Origin: an uncultured Bacillota bacterium
Lineage (GTDB): Bacteria > Bacillota > Dehalobacteriia > UBA7702
Direction: 5' to 3'
NCBI GenBank assembly: GCA_934702375.1
Contig: CAKUYE010000014.1
Span: forward strand, 3,663-67,662
DNA: 64,000 bases
Part shown: piece by piece, positions 42,990 through 52,318 of the stretch
Position numbering within the stretch: position 1 is the stretch's first letter
How the letters are laid out: each line of letters opens with the position of its first letter
The notes under the pieces: generated by a model
What the model saw: the letters and a program-made list of their open reading frames with translations, nothing else
Databases searched by the model: none
What the model was told of the DNA's origin: nothing
Program-made: the position numbers and the translations under genes

Positions 42990-45900
42990 TTATTTCATTT
43001 GGGTTTCCATGAAGCGCATCAGAATCTGTGCCACTTCGGCTCTGGTTGCCGTAGCGGTAGGATTCAATGTGGTTTCGCTTCTTCCCTTGATCAATCCGGC
43101 AGCATTTGCCCAGCTCATGGCTTCTTTTGCCCAGGAGCTGATTTCGGCCTGGTCGGTATAGGCGGAAAGGTCGGCTTGGGCCGATACATCAATATCCTTG
43201 TATTTTGCGTAGCGCATGATCATGGTTGCGATCTGCTCTCTGGTGATGTTGCTGTTGGGGTCGAATTTCGTTTCCGAAATGCCGTATACGATGCCGTTGG
43301 CAGCGGCCCAGCTTACGGCCGGGGCATAGTACTGATCTTCGGGAACATCGGTAAAGGCGGTGGTTGTATCTGCCGGGGGTGTGCCGTCAAGGCGATACAA
43401 AACGGTAACGAGCATTGCGCGGTTCATTTCGATTTGAGGCCCGAAGGTGGTTTTATCGATGCCGTTGAAAAGACTGTGCAGATAGACATATTTTACGGCT
43501 TCGTAGTACCACTGGTCTTCCTGCACATCGCTAAAGGGAAGTTTGGATATTTCTGCGTAGGCTTTTTCTGCGGCTTCCAACTTGGCAAGATTGGTTACCA
43601 GTGCTTTTTGACTGTCGCTGAGGGCTTCATAGGCGCTTCTGGCGGCTTCGATTACATCTTTATCGGAAAGGCTGATGGTTTCCGGCAGTGCATCAATTTT
43701 GGCGATTACCTTATTTGCAACGACTTGATCTTTTTCCAATTTCAGCAATGCTTCTTCTGCGGCTTCCAGCTTGGCAAGGTTGGTTACTTTTTCCTTTTGC
43801 TCCTCGGTGAGGAGATTGTAGGCAGATCTTGCGGCGATAATGGCATCTTTATCCTTGGCAGTGATTTCCTTGGGTAACCCATCGATTTTATCGATGACTT
43901 TTTCTGCCGCAGCAATGTCCGGATCACTGTAACCGCAAACATCGCAGGTATTGCCGGTGAATTTGTGATAGTCGTTGTCATTCACCGCATTACAACCCTC
44001 TACGGTGCAGGTGCGCCAATGGTAGCCGTCTAAGGCTCGGAAGCTATCGGACCACTGATGCTGATGCAAATTGTTATAAGTTACACTAAAGGTGTACACT
44101 CTGTTGTATTCGTCGGTGATGCGGAAGGTGTAAGTGCCGTTTTCCGTTACATTGTAGCAAGCAAAGCTGGCATCTTCATAACCGATAATTAACACGCCAA
44201 ATCCGAGGTCTGGATGAGCTGGATCCGGGTCGGTGCGAGCGTCATCATACAGGAACATTCCCGAAAGAAGGCCGAAGGATTCCCAGGTTTTTCCGTCATC
44301 CTTGGATACTTCAAAGGTATTGAGTTTTATTTCGGTGCCGTCTTTTGTCTTTAAGCGGTTAATGATCAAAACGGAATCTTTTTCGATGTTCTTTGCCTGG
44401 TTGCGCACGCCGTGATAGTAAATACCGGAAACATTGGCGGTTAAGGTTTTGACCTGCTCCGAAGATTTTTCACCGCTTTGGTCGCATTGAATTTTGTAAC
44501 GGCACTGATAATAGAGGGTATTAAGCCCCTCTTTTTCGGGCAGAGTTACCTGGATTGCCTGTTTTTTACCGCTGTTTGTCTTTACGGTGTATTCATCTTC
44601 GGTCAGCAGGCGGTATTCGCCGGTTTCACCTTGGCGAACGTACCATTTGCAGTCGGTAATGCTGTAGGTTGTTATATCCTTATCCTCATCGAAGTTTATG
44701 TTTCTGGCCTGGCCTCGCCATCCGTCAATGAAAGGAATAATGACAGTGGGTTCTTTACCGTCGGTATCGACATAATAGGTTTGAACCATCATGGTCAGTT
44801 TTTCGCTTGTTACCATGGATGCGGTGTTGGTATATTTTCCGTATTTGTCGCAAAGATAAGCATAGCTTTCCCGTTCTACCGGTTTTACGGTGCGACCCAG
44901 ATCCAGCTCGACTTTTAAGGCGTTGTTGGGCATTTTAAAGTAGATGTATTCGGCTCCCGAATTCAGTTTTGCTTTTTTGTAATCTGCCGGGGCAGCTACG
45001 GTGTTGCCTTTGGCATCCTTAAAGGTGACGTTTTTGATGGTATAGGTGCTGCCGCAGGCATTGAGGGAAGGCACTGCAACACATACCCAATTCCCGGTAG
45101 TAACTTTTCCTTTGCCATCGTCAAAAATATCGGCGTTAAAATAGGAATTATTGTCTTTGTTGCCAACGCGTACATTCAAGTGGTCGTTGCCGCCTAAATT
45201 CGTTGCGGTGCAGGTAAGGTCGTATTGATAACAGGCAAAGAGGGTGTTGCCGCTGTAGATATTGCCGGCGAGATCCATATCCAGATTTGGATCGTAGCCG
45301 GGTTTATAGTCTTTGGCATAGCCAAGGGGATCGACGTAATTGTAGCATTCCTTATCGATCTCTTCCTGGGTTAAAGGCAAAGTGAAATCCCGAAAGGGTA
45401 CTTTGTAGGATTCGGAGTAACCGTTGGGGTCTCTTGTCCAGCAAACGAAATCGGTATAGCTGGAAGGTTCCGGCAAGTAAATCTGGCTATCCTTTTTTAC
45501 TACAACGTAGGTGCTCGGTGATTTTCCGGTATTGACGTTGGTGTAGTTGTCGTAAAGACGGAAAGTCTGAAATTCTCTTTGGATATCTGCGTAGATGTGG
45601 TATTTTACTTCTGTGGTGGAAGTGGTCAGCCCTGTTTTGGTGTGTTTTAAGTAATAGGTTTTACCATTGACGCTTGCCGATATTGAGTAGAGAGTAGGAT
45701 CTTTACTGTCCTGATGGATGGTAAAGACTGTTTTTTTCGAGAACCCGCTTGGACCGGAAATTATTTCCACTTTGCCGCTGTTGTTGACGGATAAATAGTA
45801 TTTTGTCAACGTGTTGTCGGTGTTAAAGCTGTTTTCCAGCATATAAATACAGAACTGATTGTCATTTGCATTATAAGCATTGGCCTTTTTTTCAAAAATA

Positions 45901-46343
45901 AGGGCGGATTCTGTAGACAACGCATCGGGGGTTTCCAGTACCGTTGTTTTCATGCCCTTGTAATAAGTTGCTTCACCGTAGGTTGCGGTTAGAGAGCTAT
46001 CCTCCCGGCTGTTGCCGGCAACGTATTGTCCGGCGTCATGCATGGAAATGCCGGAGATTGTTTCAATGCACGAATCCTTTTCGCCATCGATTTTGCGAAT
46101 GTTATTTTTATAGAATTCTCTGGTTTTCGGCATAAGGAGGGTGTCGTTTTTCTCTGTAGTGAGATACACCGAAAATTGCCACAATGGATTCTTGTTTTCT
46201 TTCGAATAATTCTGCAGGGTGTCATAGATGGAATTTTCGTTAATGGACTTTGCCGATGGATAGTAGGCGGCGGAAACTGCCGTAGGAAGCGCTGTGATTA
46301 ACAGTGCCATGGCCAGCAGAAGAGTAAATAGTTTTTGCTTCAT
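42990..46343 (-). CDS. Large secreted protein with C-terminal SLH domains
   Basis: A 1117-aa exported protein. Signal peptide MKQKLFTLLLAMALLITALPTAVSA; a long beta-rich region I cannot assign (about 27-850); a Cys/His-rich module with HWRTC, CNAV and CDVCGY (about 858-900); two homologous helical repeats (xxVIxKIDxLP...LAKLEAAExA; about 905-1000); then three SLH domains to the end. ATG 46343 follows AAGGAGC; the longer reading runs into the previous gene. That gene overlaps it by four bases, so they are co-translated. Probably a cell-wall-anchored surface protein. Confidence 0.88.
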   Translation of the reverse strand: MKQKLFTLLLAMALLITALPTAVSAAYYPSAKSINENSIYDTLQNYSKENKNPLWQFSVYLTTEKNDTLLMPKTREFYKNNIRKIDGEKDSCIETISGISMHDAGQYVAGNSREDSSLTATYGEATYYKGMKTTVLETPDALSTESALIFEKKANAYNANDNQFCIYMLENSFNTDNTLTKYYLSVNNSGKVEIISGPSGFSKKTVFTIHQDSKDPTLYSISASVNGKTYYLKHTKTGLTTSTTEVKYHIYADIQREFQTFRLYDNYTNVNTGKSPSTYVVVKKDSQIYLPEPSSYTDFVCWTRDPNGYSESYKVPFRDFTLPLTQEEIDKECYNYVDPLGYAKDYKPGYDPNLDMDLAGNIYSGNTLFACYQYDLTCTATNLGGNDHLNVRVGNKDNNSYFNADIFDDGKGKVTTGNWVCVAVPSLNACGSTYTIKNVTFKDAKGNTVAAPADYKKAKLNSGAEYIYFKMPNNALKVELDLGRTVKPVERESYAYLCDKYGKYTNTASMVTSEKLTMMVQTYYVDTDGKEPTVIIPFIDGWRGQARNINFDEDKDITTYSITDCKWYVRQGETGEYRLLTEDEYTVKTNSGKKQAIQVTLPEKEGLNTLYYQCRYKIQCDQSGEKSSEQVKTLTANVSGIYYHGVRNQAKNIEKDSVLIINRLKTKDGTEIKLNTFEVSKDDGKTWESFGLLSGMFLYDDARTDPDPAHPDLGFGVLIIGYEDASFACYNVTENGTYTFRITDEYNRVYTFSVTYNNLHQHQWSDSFRALDGYHWRTCTVEGCNAVNDNDYHKFTGNTCDVCGYSDPDIAAAEKVIDKIDGLPKEITAKDKDAIIAARSAYNLLTEEQKEKVTNLAKLEAAEEALLKLEKDQVVANKVIAKIDALPETISLSDKDVIEAARSAYEALSDSQKALVTNLAKLEAAEKAYAEISKLPFSDVQEDQWYYEAVKYVYLHSLFNGIDKTTFGPQIEMNRAMLVTVLYRLDGTPPADTTTAFTDVPEDQYYAPAVSWAAANGIVYGISETKFDPNSNITREQIATMIMRYAKYKDIDVSAQADLSAYTDQAEISSWAKEAMSWANAAGLIKGRSETTLNPTATATRAEVAQILMRFMETQMK

Positions 46344-46669
46344 GAAATGTGCTCCTTTTCGTTCATTGGGGTGTTGCTCTTTCCTTTGATTTTGGTACAG
46401 AGGACAGTGACCGCAACACCGAGAATAAAGGCAAGTATGCCGATGACAATGTAACTCGAAACGCTGTTTTGCAGCAGCACCGAGCCGTAGCCTTCGGATA
46501 CCGAGGAAATACCGGGCAAACAGAGATCTTTTAACAGATAGCCGATCCCGGCGACAAGAACCAGGCAAAAGGCCGTTAAGGATCGTATGGTGCGGGAGTC
46601 CTGCTTTCTTTTTTCCACCATTGCGCGAACTTTGATCTTTTTTACCCGGTCTTCTGTCTTTTCATTCAA
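46340..46669 (-). CDS. Small two-helix membrane protein upstream of SLH gene
   Basis: A 109-aa protein with a basic N-terminus, two transmembrane helices (about 31-48 and 72-92) and a short extracellular loop. It overlaps the large SLH gene by ATGA, so their expression is coupled. GGAGG lies 12 nt before the ATG. No family recognised; it may assist export or anchoring of the SLH protein (inference). Confidence 0.65.
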   Translation of the reverse strand: MNEKTEDRVKKIKVRAMVEKRKQDSRTIRSLTAFCLVLVAGIGYLLKDLCLPGISSVSEGYGSVLLQNSVSSYIVIGILAFILGVAVTVLCTKIKGKSNTPMNEKEHIS

Positions 46670-46726
46670 TAGGGTTGCCTCCTTTCCTTGGGTATTTGCT
46701 CATTTTTTGATTCTACTTTATAAAAT

Positions 46727-46755
46727 ACGGCGGAAGGGAAAACCTTCCACCGTAA
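46727..46755 (-). terminator. Terminator after the PrsW gene
   Basis: TACGGCGGAAGG (46727-46738) pairs with CCTTCCACCGTA (46744-46755); TTTTATA follows on the minus strand. Confidence 0.75.
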
Positions 46756-46757
46756 AT

Positions 46758-47426
46758 TTAAATTTTTTTATTTTCTTGACGTAATGGGGCATCCTTTTTC
46801 TTTTTTTCGGCGATGCATTTGATGAGAAACAGACATAGGATCATCGCCGAAGGAAAGAAATATCCCATATGCTGCCAGCTCTTTTGGGTAGCGGAGATCA
46901 GCAGGTTGTAAATGGCGTGAAAGCAGATGCAAGCCCCCAAAAGGCCAAAGGTGCCGGTAAAGGCGGAAAGACCTTTGCGGTAGACATAGGCCAGCCCATA
47001 GCCGAGGGCAATGCCGCAGAGGATGTGAAGAGCACCGGCGGAAATCCCTCGGGTCAGCATAAAGAAAAAGCTTTCGGCACCGTTTTCCGTGAGATAGCAC
47101 ACGTTTTCAAAGGTGGCAAACCCTACGGCAATGGCAATGGCCGCCGGGATGATATCCTGCTGCTTTGGCTCGAACACCAGCAGATAAAAGAGAAGGGGCA
47201 GGAGCTTCATGATCTCCTCACATACCGGTGTGATCTCAATGGCGGTGATCATGGCGTTGGTGTGGTAATGCTCCATAAAAAAGCTGCTGACATAGGCGCT
47301 GAGCAGGCAAACGATGATGCCTGTTACGATAAATGCCGTGTAAAACCGAGCTTTCCCCTGAATAAAAAAGAGGGACAGCACCAGAGGAATGGCAATGCAG
47401 ATGAAGATATTTTCGATATAAGTCAT
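46758..47426 (-). CDS. PrsW-family intramembrane protease
   Basis: A 222-aa membrane protein with about seven helices and the PrsW active-site pattern: EExxK at residues 70-74, FATFEN at 103-108, and His134 and His170 in membrane segments. In Bacillus, PrsW cuts the anti-sigma factor RsiW to start release of SigW. Here it is the last gene of an operon with an ECF sigma factor, overlapping the preceding gene by ATGA. A role in activating that sigma factor is a reasonable inference. Confidence 0.88.
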   Translation of the reverse strand: MTYIENIFICIAIPLVLSLFFIQGKARFYTAFIVTGIIVCLLSAYVSSFFMEHYHTNAMITAIEITPVCEEIMKLLPLLFYLLVFEPKQQDIIPAAIAIAVGFATFENVCYLTENGAESFFFMLTRGISAGALHILCGIALGYGLAYVYRKGLSAFTGTFGLLGACICFHAIYNLLISATQKSWQHMGYFFPSAMILCLFLIKCIAEKKKKDAPLRQENKKI

Positions 47427-48052
47427 TTCCTTGAAACCTCCCGGTGCAATGAAAATAACAGCCCCGCCATGGTGAGGGTAAAGAGCATATCTGCGGCAAA
47501 GTAAAGATTAAAATGAGTATAGTCTGTAGTGAATACCGAGGTGAGATAGACGGAAATTTGAAGCAGTACCAACAGGATCATATTGATGTGGAGCCTTCGA
47601 GAGGCCTTTGCTTCTCGTTTTTTACTTTTCAGACCGGAAACGCTGAGGAATACAATGGCTCCGATGGTTGCGGCAAAGGATATCGAAAGTAAAAGGGAAG
47701 GGCCGAAGATCTGCAGTATCATGGAAGCTGCAAAAACCAGAGCTGCCGCCAAACTCGGCAAAATATAAAAACGGCCCTTTTCCCGGGTCCATTTGGACCC
47801 CAAAAGAGATAAAAAGAAAAGATAGGCACCGAGCCAGGAAATCTCCGATACGTAAAAGATCTGGGGAACATAGTTTAATATTACTAAATGAAGCAGGTAG
47901 AAAAGGGTACCCAGAAAAAAGCTGCCGTAGCCGCAGCCGAGAATGAAGTAACGGTGATCCTTTGTGCGCCAATGGAGAATGTTGGCGGCAAGGCACATGG
48001 AAAGTAACAGGACGAGTTGAAAGGTATTGTCGAAAATCTCAAAATTCCCCAT
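47423..48052 (-). CDS. Seven-helix membrane protein between sigma factor and PrsW
   Basis: A 209-aa protein with about seven transmembrane helices and short loops; no enzymatic motif is visible. It overlaps the sigma-factor gene upstream and the PrsW gene downstream. Its place suggests a sensor or membrane anchor for the sigma factor. It lacks an obvious cytoplasmic anti-sigma domain, so that role is speculative. Confidence 0.7.
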   Translation of the reverse strand: MGNFEIFDNTFQLVLLLSMCLAANILHWRTKDHRYFILGCGYGSFFLGTLFYLLHLVILNYVPQIFYVSEISWLGAYLFFLSLLGSKWTREKGRFYILPSLAAALVFAASMILQIFGPSLLLSISFAATIGAIVFLSVSGLKSKKREAKASRRLHINMILLVLLQISVYLTSVFTTDYTHFNLYFAADMLFTLTMAGLLFSLHREVSRK

Positions 48053-48602
48053 AGGTAAATCCTTCTTTTTCCAGAATTTTTTTCAGACTTTGTTTGCCGC
48101 GGTAAACCAGCTTTGTAATTTGGCTTTCGCTTTTTTTCATGACCTTTCCTGCCTCTTTATAGCTCATATCTTCAAAATAAATCAGGTAAAGACATTCCCG
48201 ATAATTGGGGTTGAGCTTGGTAAGGGCAGCATAGAGCTGTTGACGGCGCTCTTTTTGATCCAGTCCGGCTTCGGCAAGGTCGTTGCTTTGGGGCACAAAT
48301 TGACTGCTTTCGGTACCGAGAAGGGGAAAGCGGTGTTTTGATTGATGGCGCAATGCCAGATTGCGGCCGGTTTTATAAAGGTAGGCTTTGAAGCTGCCCG
48401 GACCATGGATAGGGCGTTTTTTTGCAAAAAGCCGGGCAAAGGCTTCGATCATTAAGTCCTCAGCTTCCTCGGCATCCCGAAGATAGCTGTGGATGAACCG
48501 CACCAAAGCGTCGCCATAGCGGTCTACGAGTTCCACGGCGGCTTCTTCCTCTCCGTGAAAGTAGCTGTGGTATAAAGCTTCGTCACTTTGCTGTTCCTCC
48601 AT
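48039..48602 (-). CDS. ECF-type RNA polymerase sigma factor
   Basis: A 187-aa sigma-70-family protein with region 2 (ALVRFIHSYLRDAEEAEDLMIEAFARLF) and region 4 (LTKLNPNYRECLYLIYFEDMSYKEAGKVMKKSESQITKLVYRGKQSLKK) and little in between, as in ECF sigmas. It directs polymerase to a stimulus-specific gene set. Its start overlaps the TetR gene by 20 bases, and its end overlaps the membrane-protein gene. Confidence 0.9.
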   Translation of the reverse strand: MEEQQSDEALYHSYFHGEEEAAVELVDRYGDALVRFIHSYLRDAEEAEDLMIEAFARLFAKKRPIHGPGSFKAYLYKTGRNLALRHQSKHRFPLLGTESSQFVPQSNDLAEAGLDQKERRQQLYAALTKLNPNYRECLYLIYFEDMSYKEAGKVMKKSESQITKLVYRGKQSLKKILEKEGFTYGEF

Positions 48603-49326
48603 GGGGATCGCTCCTTTCTTTTTCCTGCTTTAGTTCTTCAATGGCATTTTCCAGACTTTCATTTACATAAGCAATGGTATCGTTGACCACCTTATCGGCC
48701 AAAGGGCGGAGATCCATATTTTGAACCGCATGGATGATTTGCTCTATGGTCTTTTCCGGTACTTTGTAAATGCGCAGACACGCAGTGAGAAAGCCGGCGA
48801 TCTTTTTTTTCATCGGAAAGAAAAAGTCGCATTTTCGCATCATGTAGCTGCGCATAACGCCGGAAGAAGCCAGCTCCAGACCATAGAAAGTGCCGCTGTC
48901 GGTATCGGGCAGGTATGTTTGAAAGATCATTTCCAGCTTGGCGGTGGTTTTTTCGTGAATATATTCCGAAGTGGTGGGCAGGCTGTATGCGGAAACATAG
49001 AGATCCCGAAGGGCTTCGATGGATTCCGTTACATAAAGCTGGGTCACTGTCTCTACGGCGTAGAGCATCAGCGGGTCGTGGTCGGCTCCTAAATAGCGCT
49101 CCGATTGGTGGAACTGATAGGCAAAAACGTAGGGCACCAGTGCGTAAAGAATGGCCTCTTTATCGGCAAAGGAACGGAAAAATGCCGTTGTGGTGAGTCC
49201 GGCCTGTTTGGATATTTCGCTGATAGGGGTTTGCTGAAACCCGTTTTTTAAAAACAGGCCTACGGCGGCCTGAAGCATCTTTGCCTGGGTAATTTTCCCG
49301 GCGGTGGTTTTCCCTTTTTTCGGCAT
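48583..49326 (-). CDS. TetR-family regulator
   Basis: A 247-aa regulator with an N-terminal TetR helix-turn-helix (MLQAAVGLFLKNGFQQTPISEISKQAGLTTTAFFRSFADKEAIL) and a long helical ligand-binding part. It is the first gene of the TetR-sigma-7TM-PrsW operon, so it may control the whole unit through the inverted repeat at 49374-49389. Confidence 0.88.
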   Translation of the reverse strand: MPKKGKTTAGKITQAKMLQAAVGLFLKNGFQQTPISEISKQAGLTTTAFFRSFADKEAILYALVPYVFAYQFHQSERYLGADHDPLMLYAVETVTQLYVTESIEALRDLYVSAYSLPTTSEYIHEKTTAKLEMIFQTYLPDTDSGTFYGLELASSGVMRSYMMRKCDFFFPMKKKIAGFLTACLRIYKVPEKTIEQIIHAVQNMDLRPLADKVVNDTIAYVNESLENAIEELKQEKERSDPHGGTAK

Positions 49327-49373
49327 ACGATATACCTCTTATTTCTTTTTCTCTCTTTCTCTGTAACTGTAAT

Positions 49374-49389
49374 TGTGATTATATTCACA
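49374..49389 (-). promoter_or_regulatory. Candidate operator TGTGA-N6-TCACA
   Basis: A perfect 5-bp inverted repeat with a 6-nt spacer (TGTGA 49374-49378, TCACA 49385-49389), between two minus-strand TATAAT-like boxes, 48 nt before the TetR start. It could be the TetR operator; the same consensus is bound by CRP/FNR-type proteins. Confidence 0.5.
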
Positions 49390-49429
49390 TTATACGACAC
49401 AATATGCTGAAATACAAGGATTTTTTACA

Positions 49430-49455
49430 AAAATGAACCCCGGCAAATGCCGGGG
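49430..49455 (-). terminator. Terminator of potABCD
   Basis: CCCCGGC (49438-49444) pairs with GCCGGGG (49449-49455) around AAAT; TTCATTTTT follows on the minus strand. Confidence 0.9.
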
Positions 49456-49472
49456 CAAAGGTTGTTTTATCT

Positions 49473-50591
49473 TTAGTTGATCTTGATTTTTTCCCAGAGG
49501 GTGTTGATGTAATCCAGGGTCTCGGTGTCGAGGTCGCGGAATGCGTATTTGTTGTAAAGCTCGGCAAAGTTTTCAAAATCCGGATAGAGGATCTCAACGA
49601 CGTCTTTGCCCATGGCATCGATGTATTCTTCGCTGTTGTAGACCACTTTGTTGGGAGCTGCATAGGAAATGGTGATGGCATTGGCTACCGCCGGTTCTTC
49701 GGACAGCATATAGTTGATAAAGGCTTCGGCCAATTCCTTATTTTTGCAGCTTTTGGGGATGCACATGGCATCAATAAAGTAGTTGGTGGGTTCGGGATAA
49801 TAGAATTGCAGATCCACATTTTCCGCCTGGTTATCACGCATCAGGAAGTAATCCCCGGCATAGTAAACACCGATGGCGGCTTCTCCCGATTCCATCAGGT
49901 TGAAGATTTCATCCATGACCAGACCGTAACGGAGGGGTTTTTGTTCCATCAGGGCATCGGCGGCCTGATCCCATTGGGCATGATCGGTGGTGTTTACATC
50001 GTTGCCCAGGCGGTACATGGCGGTACCAAAGGCATCTCTGGGGTTATTGAACTGCAGAATGGAGCCGGCATATTTTTTATTCCAGAGGAGATCCCAGCCG
50101 GTGGCGTCGGCTTTGTCTACTTTATTGGCATCGTAGATGACACCGACGATACCGTAGGTGTAGGGAACGGAGTACTGATCTTCGGGATCGTAATAGAGAT
50201 TATGAAAGTTGTCATCGACATTTTCATAATTGGGGATGTTGTCAAAATCCAAAGGCAGCAGAGCATCTTCGTTCCGGAGCCGCTCGATCATATAGTCCGA
50301 AGGAACGATGACATCGTAGCTGACGGCACCGGTGCTGATTTTGGCATACATATCTTCGTTGCTGGTGTAGGTGTCGTAGTTGACCTTGACTTTTTCGCCG
50401 TAGGTTTCTTCGTACCAGTCTTCAAAGCCGGCAATGGAGTCAAAGCTTCCTTCACTGCCGTTGGCAATGTAGTCGCCGCCCCAGTTGTAGACGTTCAGGG
50501 TCAGGGCATCGGAGCCGCCGCAGCCGCTGAGGCAAAGCAGCATGGCGCAAAAAAGTGTCGTGGTGAGCAAAAGTTGAATGAGCTTTTTCAT
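49473..50591 (-). CDS. potD: Spermidine/putrescine ABC transporter substrate-binding lipoprotein
   Basis: A 372-aa periplasmic-type binding protein. The signal peptide ends in the lipobox LSGC, so it is lipid-anchored outside the membrane. LTLNVYNWGGDYI, YDVIVPSDYMIERL and VPYTYGIVGVIYD are typical of PotD. It captures polyamines for the PotBC channel. AAGGAGGA precedes the ATG, 21 bp after potC. Confidence 0.93.
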   Translation of the reverse strand: MKKLIQLLLTTTLFCAMLLCLSGCGGSDALTLNVYNWGGDYIANGSEGSFDSIAGFEDWYEETYGEKVKVNYDTYTSNEDMYAKISTGAVSYDVIVPSDYMIERLRNEDALLPLDFDNIPNYENVDDNFHNLYYDPEDQYSVPYTYGIVGVIYDANKVDKADATGWDLLWNKKYAGSILQFNNPRDAFGTAMYRLGNDVNTTDHAQWDQAADALMEQKPLRYGLVMDEIFNLMESGEAAIGVYYAGDYFLMRDNQAENVDLQFYYPEPTNYFIDAMCIPKSCKNKELAEAFINYMLSEEPAVANAITISYAAPNKVVYNSEEYIDAMGKDVVEILYPDFENFAELYNKYAFRDLDTETLDYINTLWEKIKIN

Positions 50592-50612
50592 GGATTCCTC
50601 CTTGATCTTATT

Positions 50613-51422
50613 TTAGCTTCTGTATAAACCGCGCTTTTCTTCGTCGTTTTTATCGGCCAGGTTGGAAAGGAATATCAGGATCAGCACCGCAAAGAAAATA
50701 ATGGTTGCCAGAGCATACATCTTTGGGGTTACGGTCTTTTTCGTCATGCCGTAGATCCGTACCGGCAGGGTTTGAAAGCCGTTGCCGGTGGTAAAGTAAC
50801 TGATAACGAAATCATCTAAGGAAAGGGTAAAGGCCATGATCATTCCGGTAAGAATCCCGGGTTTGATCTCCGGCAGTTCTACCTTGAAAAAGGCTCCCAG
50901 AGGCGTGCAGCCCAGGTCTCTTGCGGCTTCGGGAATGGCCGGATCCATTTGCTGGAGCTTGGGCAATACCTGTAAAATGACGTAAGGCAGGCAGAAGGTG
51001 ATGTGGGCAATGAGCATTGTTGCAAAGCTCAGGCTGGACGCCGCACCGATCAGGCGGCCGATAAATACGAACATCAGCATCAGGGAGATCCCGGTGATGA
51101 TATCCGGATTGATCATCGGTACATTGGTTACGGTATCAATCATGGTGCGATACCAGCGACGGCGAATACGGTTGATGCCTACGGCTGCGGCTGTGCCCAT
51201 GATGGTGGAAATCAGTGCGGCGCTGGTGGCGAGGATCAGGGTATTGTAAACCGATTGCAGGGTTTCCCTGTCGTTAAAGAGGTCGATATACCATTTTAAA
51301 GAAAACCCGGAAAAAACCGAGAGGCTTTTCGCTTCGTTGAAGGAAAAAATCAGCATGATGACAATGGGGGCAAAGAGGAAGAGAAAGGCCAATGCCATAT
51401 ATACTTTTGAGGCTGTTTTCAT
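50613..51422 (-). CDS. potC: Spermidine/putrescine ABC transporter permease PotC
   Basis: A 269-aa inner-membrane permease with six helices and the cytoplasmic EAA loop (IPEAARDLGCTPLGAFFKVELPEIKPGILTG). It pairs with PotB to form the polyamine channel. Its start overlaps the potB stop by four bases. Confidence 0.93.
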   Translation of the reverse strand: MKTASKVYMALAFLFLFAPIVIMLIFSFNEAKSLSVFSGFSLKWYIDLFNDRETLQSVYNTLILATSAALISTIMGTAAAVGINRIRRRWYRTMIDTVTNVPMINPDIITGISLMLMFVFIGRLIGAASSLSFATMLIAHITFCLPYVILQVLPKLQQMDPAIPEAARDLGCTPLGAFFKVELPEIKPGILTGMIMAFTLSLDDFVISYFTTGNGFQTLPVRIYGMTKKTVTPKMYALATIIFFAVLILIFLSNLADKNDEEKRGLYRS

Positions 51423-52318
51423 CTTGCACCTCCCAAAGTCTTTTTGCCGGTGTAGTGGCGGAGCAGCGCCATGGCGGCAAGAAGGAATATCATCATGATA
51501 AAGGCAATGGCTGCGGCAAAGTGGAGGTTATTGGCAACGTATTGCCCTTCGATGGCATCCCCCAGCAGGAAGAATTTGCCGCTGCCCAATTTTTGCGAAA
51601 TGTAAAAGGTACTGATGGAGGGAATCAGCACCATAGTGACTCCGGAGAGTACCCCCTGTAAGCTCAAGGGAAAGATGACTCGACGGAAAACTCCGACGCC
51701 GTTGCAGCCAAGGTCTCTTGCGGCTTCAATCAGTTTATGATCCATCTTTGCCAGAACGGAGTAAATGGGGAGGATCATATAGGGTAAGTAGTCATAGACC
51801 ATCCCCAGAACAACGGCGCCTTCGGTGCCGATGATGTGTAGTCCGCCGAGACCGAAGAGGGAAAGCATTCCGTTGAATACGCCGGTATCCTGTAAAATCG
51901 TCATCCAGGCATAGGTGCGGATCAAAAAGTTTGTCCACATCGGCAGCATGATGATGGTGACCATCATTTTTTGCACCTTGGGCGTGGCCTTGGCAATGAT
52001 GTAGGCCACAGGGTACCCCGCCGCCAGACAAATGAGGGTGGAGATCACCGCCAGCTTAAAGGAACGCCAGAAGATCAGCAGGTAGGTATAAACTTCGGTG
52101 ATTTCGCCGTTTTCCGAAACCACTTCGGAGGTGGCGGTAAAGAATCGAGTCATGTGCTCGGTGGTGAAAGCAAAATTGTTATCGGTAAAAGCGTAGTAGG
52201 CTACGAAGATCAGAGGTACGATGATGAAAATCACCGACCAGGCGGTGTAGGGCAGCAATACCAGCTGCTGCAGCAGCGTAGGCTTTTGTCCGTTAATGAG
52301 TTGTTTATTTTTCTTCAT
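51419..52318 (-). CDS. potB: Spermidine/putrescine ABC transporter permease PotB
   Basis: A 299-aa permease with six helices and an EAA loop (LIEAARDLGCNGVGVFRRVIFPLSLQGVLSG). LPMWTNFLIRTYAW is typical of PotB. It overlaps potA upstream and potC downstream by four bases each. Confidence 0.93.
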   Translation of the reverse strand: MKKNKQLINGQKPTLLQQLVLLPYTAWSVIFIIVPLIFVAYYAFTDNNFAFTTEHMTRFFTATSEVVSENGEITEVYTYLLIFWRSFKLAVISTLICLAAGYPVAYIIAKATPKVQKMMVTIIMLPMWTNFLIRTYAWMTILQDTGVFNGMLSLFGLGGLHIIGTEGAVVLGMVYDYLPYMILPIYSVLAKMDHKLIEAARDLGCNGVGVFRRVIFPLSLQGVLSGVTMVLIPSISTFYISQKLGSGKFFLLGDAIEGQYVANNLHFAAAIAFIMMIFLLAAMALLRHYTGKKTLGGAR

